28,803 bases of DNA from JBCBXA01 sp039816825 (GTDB lineage: Bacteria > Pseudomonadota > Alphaproteobacteria > Rhizobiales > Rhizobiaceae), in NCBI GenBank assembly GCA_039816825.1, contig JBCBXA010000032.1:1-28803 (forward strand), read 5' to 3'. Below are positions 7,923 to 15,294 of the stretch, in pieces. Under the pieces are notes generated by a model, which saw only the letters and a list, made by a program, of their open reading frames with translations, did not search any database and was not told the DNA's origin. The stretch's first letter is position 1. Each line of letters begins with the position of its first letter. The position numbers and the translations under genes are program-made.

Positions 7923-8702
7923 TCATGTGTGGCGGCGGAGCTCTTTCATGGACATCCACCCGAGGGTTTCTGGGGTTGGCTGTTGCGGCTTGTATTCAGC
8001 CCCCACCGGTCGGTTCCAGCCAAGGCCTATCAATTTGTCAAAAATCTTCGCGTAGGAAAGTTCACCTTCATCAGGCGGGCCGCGGTCTGGCACCGAGGCA
8101 ATCTGGATGTGACCGATGATCGGCAGAAGCCGCTCCAGCCGCGTGGTCACATCGCCCTCTGTCCGGCCGACATGGTAACAATCAAACATGAGCCGGAGGG
8201 CATCCGAACCAATGGTCTCGATGATGTCTCGGGCCTGCTCAGTCGTTTTGAGGAAATAACCTGGAGCGTCATTTGGGTTCAGCGGCTCAATGAGAATTGT
8301 CGTCCCCATACTTTCCGCCTTGTCACAGGCATATCGAAGATTGGCCTCAAAGGTGCGCTGGGCTTCGTTTCCTTCGGCAAAGCCAGCCATCACGTGCACG
8401 GCCTGTGCTCCAATCGCATCCGCATAGTGGAGGGCCTGGTCGATTGCGTCCCGGGCTTCGACCTCGCGTCCGGCCAAGGCCGAGAGGCCGTTTTCACCTG
8501 CATCCACATTGCCGCGCGGTGTGTTGAGCCCGAGCATGGGCAGCCCGGTTTCTGACAGCGCTGCGGCCACTTCACGGGATGGGACGGCATAGGGCCAGTG
8601 GCACTCCACGGCATCAAAGCCGACGTCTGCCGCAGCGTGAATGGCGTCCGGCAGCGACAGATCCGTCCAGAGAAATCCGAGATTGGCCGAAAGCGAAATC
8701 AT
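7923..8702 (-). CDS. otnI: 2-oxo-tetronate isomerase / hydroxypyruvate isomerase family (OtnI-like)
   Basis: TIM-barrel isomerase of the xylose isomerase-like/hydroxypyruvate isomerase family. In otn pathways it interconverts 2-oxo-tetronate and 3-oxo-tetronate before phosphorylation; cytoplasmic. Metal and base residues are recognisable: ILIEPLNPND with E139, FDCYHVGRTEGD, HIQIASVPDRGPPDEGE, and GAEYKPQ near the C-terminus. The 259-aa length is typical. The ATG at 8702 is chosen over the one at 8711 because it overlaps the otnC stop as ATGA and places the first strand at once. It is last in the four-gene operon. On sequence alone it cannot be told from a true hydroxypyruvate isomerase; the neighbours favour OtnI. 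Confidence 0.9.
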   Translation of the reverse strand: MISLSANLGFLWTDLSLPDAIHAAADVGFDAVECHWPYAVPSREVAAALSETGLPMLGLNTPRGNVDAGENGLSALAGREVEARDAIDQALHYADAIGAQAVHVMAGFAEGNEAQRTFEANLRYACDKAESMGTTILIEPLNPNDAPGYFLKTTEQARDIIETIGSDALRLMFDCYHVGRTEGDVTTRLERLLPIIGHIQIASVPDRGPPDEGELSYAKIFDKLIGLGWNRPVGAEYKPQQPTPETLGWMSMKELRRHT

Positions 8703-9346
8703 GTGTCCCACTGAACATCAAACTTCGTCACAACAGCCTGCACCTGTTCATGAGACAGAGCGATGGGATCAAGACTGTGCGTTAGAAGGGCCAGCCTTGC
8801 CGTCGCCTCCAACTCCTCAATGGCGTTGCAAGCTGCTTCGACTGTTTTGCCGGCCACAACCGGTCCGTGATTGGCCAGCATCACCGCGCTGTGCTTGCCC
8901 GCAAGGCCGCGCACCGCTTCTCCCATGGCCGCATCCCCGGGCAGAAAGAAGGGCAACAGCTTGACCTTGCCCAATTGCATGACGGCATAGGGCGTCAGCG
9001 GAGGCAGGAAATTATCTTCGTCCCGGTCGGGAAGCAGGGAGAGCGCGACGGAGTGACACGAGTGCAGATGAACCACTGCTCCGGCCGTGCTGCGTGTGTC
9101 GTAAAAGGCGCTGTGGAGCGGCATTTCCTTGGTGGGTTTGTCGCCATCGATCAGTTGGCCGCCAGCGTCAAATCGGCTGAGCCGGGCCGGATCCAGCCGT
9201 CCAAAACTGGTTCCTGTTGGTGATACAAGAAGGCCGCCATCTTCGGTCCGCGCCGATATGTTTCCGGTGCTGCCGTGGGTCAATCCACGGTCGTAAAGCG
9301 ACTTGGCCAGCACACACATCTGCTCGCGCAGCTTCGTCTCACTCAT
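8699..9346 (-). CDS. otnC: 3-oxo-tetronate 4-phosphate decarboxylase, class II aldolase family (OtnC)
   Basis: Class II aldolase/adducin-fold enzyme. In otn pathways it decarboxylates 3-oxo-tetronate 4-phosphate to dihydroxyacetone phosphate, feeding glycolysis. The 215-aa product has the GSTGNIS phosphate-binding loop (about residues 25-31), VSPTGTSFG, KEMPLH with E74, the metal pair H93 and H95 in HLHSCHS, and H160 in LANHGPVV. Lengths and motifs match OtnC. Its start (9346) overlaps the otnK stop by four bases and its stop overlaps the otnI start, so translation is probably coupled. Confidence 0.93.
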   Translation of the reverse strand: MSETKLREQMCVLAKSLYDRGLTHGSTGNISARTEDGGLLVSPTGTSFGRLDPARLSRFDAGGQLIDGDKPTKEMPLHSAFYDTRSTAGAVVHLHSCHSVALSLLPDRDEDNFLPPLTPYAVMQLGKVKLLPFFLPGDAAMGEAVRGLAGKHSAVMLANHGPVVAGKTVEAACNAIEELEATARLALLTHSLDPIALSHEQVQAVVTKFDVQWDT

Positions 9347-10581
9347 GCATCCGTCTCCAAAATCCTGGCAGCTTTCTCGAAGAAGTCTTCGGCTCCGAAA
9401 TTGCCGGACTTGAGGGCCACCGTCAGGGATTCACCGGCCCGCACGGCTGGTACGCCAGGGTCGATCTCCGGCCCGATGGTCAATTGATCCAGTGCCAGGC
9501 CTTCGACCACAGCGCCGGACGTTTCCCCGCCCGCCGTGATGATCCGTTGGAAGCCGGCGGATCGGGCCTCGCGCGCCATGGCGGCAAAGAACGTTTCCAG
9601 GGCCTCCGAAGTGCGCTCCTGCCCAAATTTCGATTGAAGTTTCGCCACGCTCTCGGGCTCGGCGGAGCTGTAGATCAGAGGCACTCCAGACTGCTCCAGA
9701 GCCCAGTCGATCAGCGACTTCGGGGTGATGCTGCCATTCAGCACCGCCTCGACGTTCAGTTCCCTCGTGGGGTGCGCTGCAGCGTGGTGCGCGATCTGAG
9801 CGCGCGTCGCGTTGGAGCACGAACCTGACAGCGCAATGACCGGGCCTGTCTGCCCCAGCCAACTCACTGCGCCAGCCGTATGGCCGAAATTGGCCGGCAG
9901 ACCAATGGCAATGCCCGACCCTCCAGTGATCAATGGAAGCTCTTTGGCTGCGGCACCAATGGTTCTGAGGTCGCAATCACTGATGGCGTCGACGACAATG
10001 AGCCGGTGGCCCTCTTCATCGCGCGCCTTAAGCGCAGCCTGAATGGCGGGGGCACCTTCAGTCACGGTTTGCGCATTGATGTGCCCAACCGTCCCTTTGG
10101 TCTGGCGTGCAAGCCAGCGTCTGATGTCCGGGTCCGTCATTGGCGTAATGGGATGGTTCTCCATGCCGGACTCGTTGAGGAGCCGGTCGCCCACATACAG
10201 ATGACCCTGATAAACCGAGCGCCCCGTTCCGGGGAATGCGGGGCAGACGATGACCTGTCCTGCGCCAAGCGCGTCCGCCAGGGCCTCGGCCACGGGGCCA
10301 ATATTGCCGTCGGGAGTCGAATCGAATGTCGAGCAATATTTAAAGAGAAATTGGCTGCAGCCCTGGTCCTTGAGCCATGCCAACGCTTCCAGTGACTGCT
10401 GCACAGCTTCGCCAACTGGAATGGATCTCGACTTCAGCGCGACTATGCCGGCGTCCACATCCGGAGCCGCCTTGCCTGGTGGGACGCCTACATATTGAAC
10501 AGCCCGCATGCCGCCCTTTGCAAGCGTATTGGCAAGGTCGCTTGATCCGGTGAAGTCATCACCAATGCAACCCAGCTTCAT
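9343..10581 (-). CDS. otnK: 3-oxo-tetronate kinase, four-carbon acid sugar kinase family (OtnK)
   Basis: Cytoplasmic ATP-dependent kinase of the former DUF1537 family; OtnK phosphorylates 3-oxo-tetronate at C4. The 412-aa product begins with the substrate-binding motif CIGDDFTGSSDLA (D8, D9, T11, G12). It has KYCSTFDSTPDGNIGP and CPAFPGTGR in the N-terminal domain, the mid-protein LITGGSGIAIGLP, and the C-terminal nucleotide-binding TAGGETSGAV block. Both ends overlap neighbours by ATGA. The family contains kinases for several four-carbon acids (threonate, erythronate), so the exact substrate is not fixed by sequence, but OtnC and OtnI next door support 3-oxo-tetronate. Confidence 0.93.
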   Translation of the reverse strand: MKLGCIGDDFTGSSDLANTLAKGGMRAVQYVGVPPGKAAPDVDAGIVALKSRSIPVGEAVQQSLEALAWLKDQGCSQFLFKYCSTFDSTPDGNIGPVAEALADALGAGQVIVCPAFPGTGRSVYQGHLYVGDRLLNESGMENHPITPMTDPDIRRWLARQTKGTVGHINAQTVTEGAPAIQAALKARDEEGHRLIVVDAISDCDLRTIGAAAKELPLITGGSGIAIGLPANFGHTAGAVSWLGQTGPVIALSGSCSNATRAQIAHHAAAHPTRELNVEAVLNGSITPKSLIDWALEQSGVPLIYSSAEPESVAKLQSKFGQERTSEALETFFAAMAREARSAGFQRIITAGGETSGAVVEGLALDQLTIGPEIDPGVPAVRAGESLTVALKSGNFGAEDFFEKAARILETDA

Positions 10582-11552
10582 GCTTGGCCTCCGGGCAATG
10601 CGTCGCCTGCCTTGTTGAGATGGGCTGCGTCGCGCCGTGATGAGAAAACCCGGTAGACTTTGTCGGATGAGGTTATGAAGAGCGTTCGACCATCGCTGCC
10701 GCCAAAGCAGATGTTCGACGTTTGCGTCGGCAGAACGATCTTGCCGATCCGGGTTCCATCAGGTGTCAGGCAGTGAATGCCGTCGTGCGCCGATGTCCAG
10801 ACATAACCCTCATGATCAACCCGGAACCCGTCTGGCACGCCGGGCTCTATCACGGCGAACACACGACCGTTGGAGAGAGTGTCCCCATCCACGTCAAAGA
10901 CCCGAATATGGTGGGGCAGATCGTAGTCTATCCCTGGGAAACTTGCGCCTTGAATGGCGCCTGAATCGGCGATGTAGAGCTTGCTCTCATCGGGCGAAAA
11001 GGCCAATCCGTTGGGCTTGTCGAAATCGGTGGCGATCGCCTTGATCGCGCCGTCCGGATGGACGCAGAACACATAGCAGCCGCCGATCTCGCTTGCGGCC
11101 GGGTAACCTTCGGCATCGGAGTTGATCCCGTATGGTGGGTCGGTGAACCACACGGTCCCGTCGGATCGCACCACAACGTCATTGGGTGAGTTCAAGCGCT
11201 TGCCTTCGAACTCAGAGGCGATGATCTCGACGGCGTTGAGATCAAATGGGTCCAGACGCCGCACAACGCGCCGACCGCCATGCTCGCACGAAACCATATG
11301 GCCCAATCCATCCAGCGTGTTGCCGTTGGCAAACTCGCTGTTTGGAAGCGCCGTGCTTACCCCGTCCGCTTCCGTCCAGCACAGCATGCGGCGGTTGGGG
11401 ATGTCGTTGAAGAACAGCTCGTCATCCAGCCAAACCGGACCTTCCGTCCATGTGCAGCCATGGGCAATCGCTTCCGGAGGGCGGTCTGTTTCGATGAAGG
11501 TTTCGAAGAGAGGATCCTCAATCAGATAGTGAGGCTCTGTTTGCTTGGTCAT
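10578..11552 (-). CDS. SMP-30/gluconolactonase family lactonase
   Basis: Six-bladed beta-propeller hydrolase that opens sugar lactones with a divalent metal. The 324-aa product has no signal peptide, so is likely cytoplasmic. Conserved pieces include CTWTEGPVW with metal ligand E37, SPNDVVV, WFTDPPYG, KPNGLAFSPDE and PDGFRVDHEGYVWTSAHDG. Being first in the otn operon, it probably hydrolyses a four-carbon aldonolactone (threono- or erythronolactone) to the free acid; this is inference from context. A strong Shine-Dalgarno GAGGAGG (11559-11565 on the other strand) lies six bases before the ATG. The operon promoter should be within 11553-11800. No dedicated regulator or transporter gene is visible. 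Confidence 0.92.
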   Translation of the reverse strand: MTKQTEPHYLIEDPLFETFIETDRPPEAIAHGCTWTEGPVWLDDELFFNDIPNRRMLCWTEADGVSTALPNSEFANGNTLDGLGHMVSCEHGGRRVVRRLDPFDLNAVEIIASEFEGKRLNSPNDVVVRSDGTVWFTDPPYGINSDAEGYPAASEIGGCYVFCVHPDGAIKAIATDFDKPNGLAFSPDESKLYIADSGAIQGASFPGIDYDLPHHIRVFDVDGDTLSNGRVFAVIEPGVPDGFRVDHEGYVWTSAHDGIHCLTPDGTRIGKIVLPTQTSNICFGGSDGRTLFITSSDKVYRVFSSRRDAAHLNKAGDALPGGQA

Positions 11553-11796
11553 GCTGCGCCTCCTCGCTTCCTCAAAGACTGAAGGAGCAGCATTTCCAGG
11601 ATTATGGCTCCGAAAATGATGTTCAGTCAGGCCTCAGCAATCTGCATGATGGATAGGATCGAAGTTGGCAAGGCGATGAAAACCTCCCGACCAAGCTGTG
11701 AGACGGTCAACCGCTGCGACAGAAGGTGGGGGCACGGAGGACGACTTGCCCATCTTGCCCATGCAGAAAACGGTGCCTAAACGTCTTTCTGTTCTT

Positions 11797-11824
11797 TCGA
11801 GACTTGTCGTCGATGTCTCGAGAC
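11797..11824. repeat. Inverted repeat and palindrome, possible operator
   Basis: TCGAGAC (11797-11803) and GTCTCGA (11815-11821) are perfect inverted copies separated by 11 bases. The second arm is itself part of a perfect 10-bp palindrome GTCTCGAGAC (11815-11824). The spacing and position, about 20 bases upstream of a candidate promoter, suit a dimeric regulator. No regulator gene is adjacent. Confidence 0.4.
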
Positions 11825-11841
11825 TGAAGGGCTCGCCTGAC

Positions 11842-11869
11842 TTGAAGAATTGTTATAGAAGCTCATACT
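11842..11869 (+). promoter_or_regulatory. Candidate promoter of the carbamoyltransferase cassette
   Basis: TTGAAG (11842-11847) and CATACT (11864-11869) are spaced 16 bases apart in a locally AT-rich segment. Transcription from it would give a leader of roughly 135 bases before the first TTG-start gene. Matches to consensus are partial. Confidence 0.3.
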
Positions 11870-12012
11870 TACGCTACGTAGGCACCTGACTAGAAATGGT
11901 ATCTGTTGGCAAAGCACTTGTTCTGGCACGCACTTGGTCGCGCCCTTAGGACAGTGACTCTCGCTGATCGTGGCGTATATCGCTGGAATAGTGCCATCTT
12001 GGAGAACCTGCC

Positions 12013-12183
12013 TTGGAAAACGAAAAAGACGACATGAAAGCGAGCGATACCGATCTGCAAGAGACTGAGCAGCAGCCGGAAGCATCCTCTGGGTCGGACA
12101 AGAAATTGTCTCGGATTGACCGCATTCGGCGGAAGATCAAATCCGTGCAGGGGAAGAACCCTGACATTTATCCGATGTGGTGA
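12013..12183 (+). CDS. 56-aa acidic/basic microprotein, first gene of the cassette
   Basis: Unrecognised small protein. A TTG start at 12013 is supported by GGAG at 12001-12004 with an eight-base spacer; the in-frame ATG at 12034 (giving 49 aa) lacks a ribosome binding site. The product has a charged, Glu/Gln-rich, probably disordered N-terminal half, then a strongly basic helix-forming segment (KKLSRIDRIRRKIKSVQGK, about residues 30-48), and ends NPDIYPMW. There is no membrane segment or signal peptide. The stop is 21 bp before the next small gene. Codon-like composition and the ordered layout of the cassette favour a real gene. It may be a partner or regulator of the carbamoyltransferase; this is inference. 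Confidence 0.6.
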   Translation: MENEKDDMKASDTDLQETEQQPEASSGSDKKLSRIDRIRRKIKSVQGKNPDIYPMW

Positions 12184-12204
12184 CCCGCTTTAGGTAGGTT
12201 TCTC

Positions 12205-12384
12205 TTGCTGCGCTTTCTGTCCGGGCTTTTCTGGTTGCCCATCTATTTCTTGGTCTTTGTGCCGTTCTCCATTGTCTGGAAGACCGGTAAGCGCATCGGT
12301 CCAGCCGACGAGAACAGGCATCGGTCGGACAGTTTTTGGGTCGAGACACCGGAAAACTACAGCGACATGAGATCAAAGTTCTGA
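12205..12384 (+). CDS. 59-aa single-pass membrane microprotein, SxtJ-like C-terminus
   Basis: A small gene with a TTG start at 12205, supported by AGGTAGG at 12192-12198. The product has one hydrophobic helix (about residues 4-25, LSGLFWLPIYFLVFVPFSIV), then WKTGKRIG and a polar tail ending SDSFWVETPENYSDMRSKF. From memory, SxtJ-family proteins found beside O-carbamoyltransferases end in a membrane helix followed by a charged stretch, an S(Y/F)W block and a terminal MRxxF-like end. This tail resembles that, but could not be checked by search. It lies 13 bp before the carbamoyltransferase ATG, suggesting coupled expression and perhaps recruitment of the enzyme to the membrane. Confidence 0.72.
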   Translation: MLRFLSGLFWLPIYFLVFVPFSIVWKTGKRIGPADENRHRSDSFWVETPENYSDMRSKF

Positions 12385-12397
12385 GTTTTGTTCGAGT

Positions 12398-14251
12398 ATG
12401 AAGCAGGTTTCGCGATCCGAAACGGTTCTGGGCATCTCCGCTTACTATCACGACAGCGCGGCCGCGCTGCTGGTTGATGGTGAGATCAGGGCAGCCGCAC
12501 AGGAAGAACGTTTCTCAAGGCAGAAGTTCGACGCGCGCTTCCCCAAACACGCTGTGCAATATTGCCTGGACGCCGCCGGGTTGAGCCTGGCGCAAGTGGA
12601 TCATGTCGCTTTTCACGACAAGCCTCTTCGAAAATTCCAGCGTCTCATATCCACTTATGCCGATCATGCGCCCAGGGGCTTCCCGTCCTTTCGTCGTGCA
12701 ATGCCGGCCTGGTTGGGAGGTAAGCTCTACCAGCAGAGCATGCTGACCCAGGCGCTCCGCGAGTTGGGCGGCGACGCGGGCATTGGCAAACGCATTCTGT
12801 TTGCCGAGCACCACCAGAGCCATGCGGCTTCCGCCTTCTATCCTTCGCCCTTTGAAGAGGCGGTGATTGTGACGATGGACGGAGTGGGAGAATGGGCAAC
12901 GTCCACCATTGCCGTTGGCGAAGGTGATCGTCTGATGCCCCGGCTTGAGCAACGGTTCCCGCATTCCACGGGCCTCTTCTATTCCGCGATGACCCAATAT
13001 CTGGGCTTCAAGGTCCTGTCCGGTGAGTACAAGGTGATGGGTCTTGCGCCTTATGGCGTTCCCGAGTTCAGGGACATCCTGCTCGATGAGGTGGTCGATC
13101 TGAAGCCCGATGGCTCCCTGGAGCTCAACCAGGATTACTTCGACTACGCGGTCGGCCAGGCCATGTGCAGTGATCGCTTCCCGTCCCTCTTCGGTCGTCC
13201 CGCACGGACCAGTGAAGAAGACGAACTGACGTCTTTCCACATGAACATGGCCGCATCGCTCCAAGCCGTGACGGAGGAAATCGTCCTGCGCACCTGTCGA
13301 ACAGCCATCGAGCGTTTCGAAAAGCGGAAGCTGTGTCTTGCAGGCGGTGTGGCGCTCAACTGCGTCGCCAATGGACGGGTTTGGCGTGAGCTGGAACTGG
13401 ATGGCCTGTGGGTCCAGCCAGCAGCCAATGATTCCGGCTGTGCTTTGGGCGCGGCACTTGCGACCTGGCATCAGCATCTGGGCCGACCAAGAGCCAAGGT
13501 CACTGGCCACGACCGGATGAAAGGCGCTTATCTCGGCCCCGAATACAATCAGGACGAAATTGAAACGTACCTTACACGCGTAGGCGCGTCGTTCGAAACG
13601 GTCTCCGGGGATGATCTGTCAGCTACGGTCGCCAGACTTCTTGCGGATGGTAAGGCGGTGGGCTGGATGCAGGGGCGCATGGAGTTCGGACCCAGAGCAC
13701 TGGGAAACCGATCGATCCTCGCCGATCCACGGCGCGCCGATGTTCAGAGCAAATTGAACCTGCAGGTGAAGTACAGAGAGAGTTTTCGTCCCTTTGCACC
13801 AGCGGTGCTGGAAGGCGACGTGGCCGATTGGTTCGATCACGATGCTGCAAGCCCCTACATGCTGAAGACTGCCAACGTGCGCGAAGAGCATCTCAAGGCA
13901 CCTGGCGAAAGGCCCGATGACATCCATGCCCATGTCAATCAGGTGCGGTCTACGATCCCGGCGGTGACCCATGTCGACAATTCAGCCCGGATCCAGACCG
14001 TGTCCGAGCGCACCAACCCCGCTTTCCACACGCTGCTGACAAGTTTCAAGGAACTGACCGGTTGTCCGATATTGGTGAACACGAGTTTCAACGTGCGCGG
14101 TGAACCCATTGTCTGCACGCCTGAAGACGCTTTCCGTTGCTTCATGGGCACTGAGATTGATGTGCTGGTCGTCGGGCGCTGCATCCTCCTGAAGGAAGAT
14201 CAGGACGCCAGCCTGAAGTCTGATCACCGCAACCTGTTTCAGCGCGACTGA
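12398..14251 (+). CDS. O-carbamoyltransferase, NodU/CmcH/TobZ family
   Basis: Transfers a carbamoyl group from carbamoyl phosphate, through a carbamoyl-adenylate made with ATP, to a hydroxyl of the acceptor. The 617-aa product has both family domains. The N-terminal Kae1-like domain has GISAYYHDSAAAL (H18), EERFSRQK, the metal-binding HHQSH (H138, H139, H142) and DGVGEW (D161). The C-terminal YrdC-like domain is marked by MEFGPRALGNRSILADPR, REsFRPFAPAVL and the ending TGCPILVNTSFNVRGEPIV. The length is normal for the family and no catalytic block is missing. The ATG at 12398 has no strong Shine-Dalgarno, consistent with coupling to the upstream microgene. The acceptor is unknown; neighbours suggest a lipid-like or membrane-bound molecule. 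Confidence 0.96.
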   Translation: MKQVSRSETVLGISAYYHDSAAALLVDGEIRAAAQEERFSRQKFDARFPKHAVQYCLDAAGLSLAQVDHVAFHDKPLRKFQRLISTYADHAPRGFPSFRRAMPAWLGGKLYQQSMLTQALRELGGDAGIGKRILFAEHHQSHAASAFYPSPFEEAVIVTMDGVGEWATSTIAVGEGDRLMPRLEQRFPHSTGLFYSAMTQYLGFKVLSGEYKVMGLAPYGVPEFRDILLDEVVDLKPDGSLELNQDYFDYAVGQAMCSDRFPSLFGRPARTSEEDELTSFHMNMAASLQAVTEEIVLRTCRTAIERFEKRKLCLAGGVALNCVANGRVWRELELDGLWVQPAANDSGCALGAALATWHQHLGRPRAKVTGHDRMKGAYLGPEYNQDEIETYLTRVGASFETVSGDDLSATVARLLADGKAVGWMQGRMEFGPRALGNRSILADPRRADVQSKLNLQVKYRESFRPFAPAVLEGDVADWFDHDAASPYMLKTANVREEHLKAPGERPDDIHAHVNQVRSTIPAVTHVDNSARIQTVSERTNPAFHTLLTSFKELTGCPILVNTSFNVRGEPIVCTPEDAFRCFMGTEIDVLVVGRCILLKEDQDASLKSDHRNLFQRD

Positions 14252-14272
14252 CGGTGGGAGGCTCTGTCTAGA

Positions 14273-15283
14273 ATGATCCGCTTGCTGAAACTGGCGATGG
14301 GCAGACTCGGGGTTCTCGCAAAGCCGCCCAACAACAAAACGACGCGAGCCTTTGCACGCTATGCGTGGTCAACCGGCGAAGTGAAGGCTGGCGGGCTTCT
14401 GGTTTGCGATGGCTTCAAGTCATTCCATGAGCCTGGACTGGTTTCCAATACCTACATGTCGGACCAGAGCGGGCTGATCGAGTACAAGCTCAACGCCGCC
14501 GGCTATCGTGGCGAACTGCCCGATCCAGATGCCGAAATCAGGGTGTGTCTCATCGGTGAAAGCGTCGCTTTTGGCGAAGGTGTGGATTATGCCGATGCCC
14601 TGCAAAGCCGCCTCAAAACTCTTCTGGCCCAGGCAACCGGTTTGCCTGCCGACAAGGTCAACATTGTGAACCTGGCCATTGGTGGCGCGTCGTCGGACTT
14701 CTGCACACGCAGTCTCGCTCGACAGTTCAACAACGTTCAGCCGCACCTCATTCTCTATGTGGTTCCGGCGCCTGATCGATTGGAGTTCAACGAAGAAGAG
14801 GACAACGTCAATTACGCCTTTTCCAACTTTGACCTGGAGCGCCTCGAAGAAGCGCCCATCTCAGCACAAGGGTTTTGCGATCTGTACAACCCGCTTTGGG
14901 GGTGTGTGAACTGGGCAAAAAACCTTCTGTTCTTCCAGCAGTTCTGCCACATGAGAGGGGTGGAGCATCTCGCCATCAGCCCTGGCCCTGATTGGGTCGT
15001 AACACAGCGCCCGGCCGTGCAGAACTTTCTCAGCCAGATTGATCGGGAGCGCTACTTGGAGCTTTCCGTGAAGTCGTACCGGCCTGACGTCGCAGCGGAC
15101 ACGCGCCACATCGGGCCTGAAACTCATCGTCTTCTGGCCATTGCGTGCATTGACCGCCTTGCGCAGACGCTGGGTTCTCAGCCAGACTTTCCGTGGCAGT
15201 CCAAGCTGGTTGCATTTGCCAATGCCAGGCGCAACAGCGACCCAGACTGGAAGGCCATCAGACAACACTGGTTTGTCAGGTGA
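14273..15283 (+). CDS. SGNH/GDSL-hydrolase-like protein
   Basis: The 336-aa product has an SGNH-type core. Block I is IGESVAFGEG with nucleophile S97 (GES instead of GDS), block II is LAIGGASSDF (G137/G138) and block V is DTRHIGP with D276 and H279. The block III Asn is replaced: the expected strand reads LYVVPAPDRLEF. The oxyanion hole is therefore altered and activity could be esterase, acyltransferase or lost. No signal peptide is evident, so it is probably cytoplasmic. A Shine-Dalgarno GGGAGG (14256-14261) precedes the ATG. Position after the carbamoyltransferase parallels sxtL (GDSL-type) after sxtI-K in saxitoxin clusters; shared function is inference. Confidence 0.85.
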   Translation: MIRLLKLAMGRLGVLAKPPNNKTTRAFARYAWSTGEVKAGGLLVCDGFKSFHEPGLVSNTYMSDQSGLIEYKLNAAGYRGELPDPDAEIRVCLIGESVAFGEGVDYADALQSRLKTLLAQATGLPADKVNIVNLAIGGASSDFCTRSLARQFNNVQPHLILYVVPAPDRLEFNEEEDNVNYAFSNFDLERLEEAPISAQGFCDLYNPLWGCVNWAKNLLFFQQFCHMRGVEHLAISPGPDWVVTQRPAVQNFLSQIDRERYLELSVKSYRPDVAADTRHIGPETHRLLAIACIDRLAQTLGSQPDFPWQSKLVAFANARRNSDPDWKAIRQHWFVR

Positions 15284-15294
15284 AAGGACCCGCA

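Larger units (their letters stand above)
11553..12012. other. 460-bp divergent intergenic region between the otn operon and the carbamoyltransferase cassette
   Basis: No convincing gene was found here. It must contain the promoters of both divergent operons. Notable contents are the otn-side Shine-Dalgarno at 11559-11565, an inverted repeat at 11797-11824, a candidate plus-strand promoter at 11842-11869 and an 8-bp palindrome CTACGTAG at 11874-11881. The segment around 11835-11910 is visibly more AT-rich than the surrounding genes, as expected of a promoter region. Confidence 0.7.

Noticed and set aside
11698..11889. A 63-aa GTG-start plus-strand ORF in the divergent region
   Set aside because: No ribosome binding site, and it contains the inverted repeat and the candidate promoter; its composition is not protein-like.
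11924..11937. Sigma-54 (-24/-12) promoter, TGGCACG...TTGG
   Set aside because: The spacer is one base short and the invariant GC of the -12 element is missing.
12515..13510. A 331-aa minus-strand ORF
   Set aside because: Fully antisense to the conserved carbamoyltransferase; an open shadow frame of GC-rich DNA.
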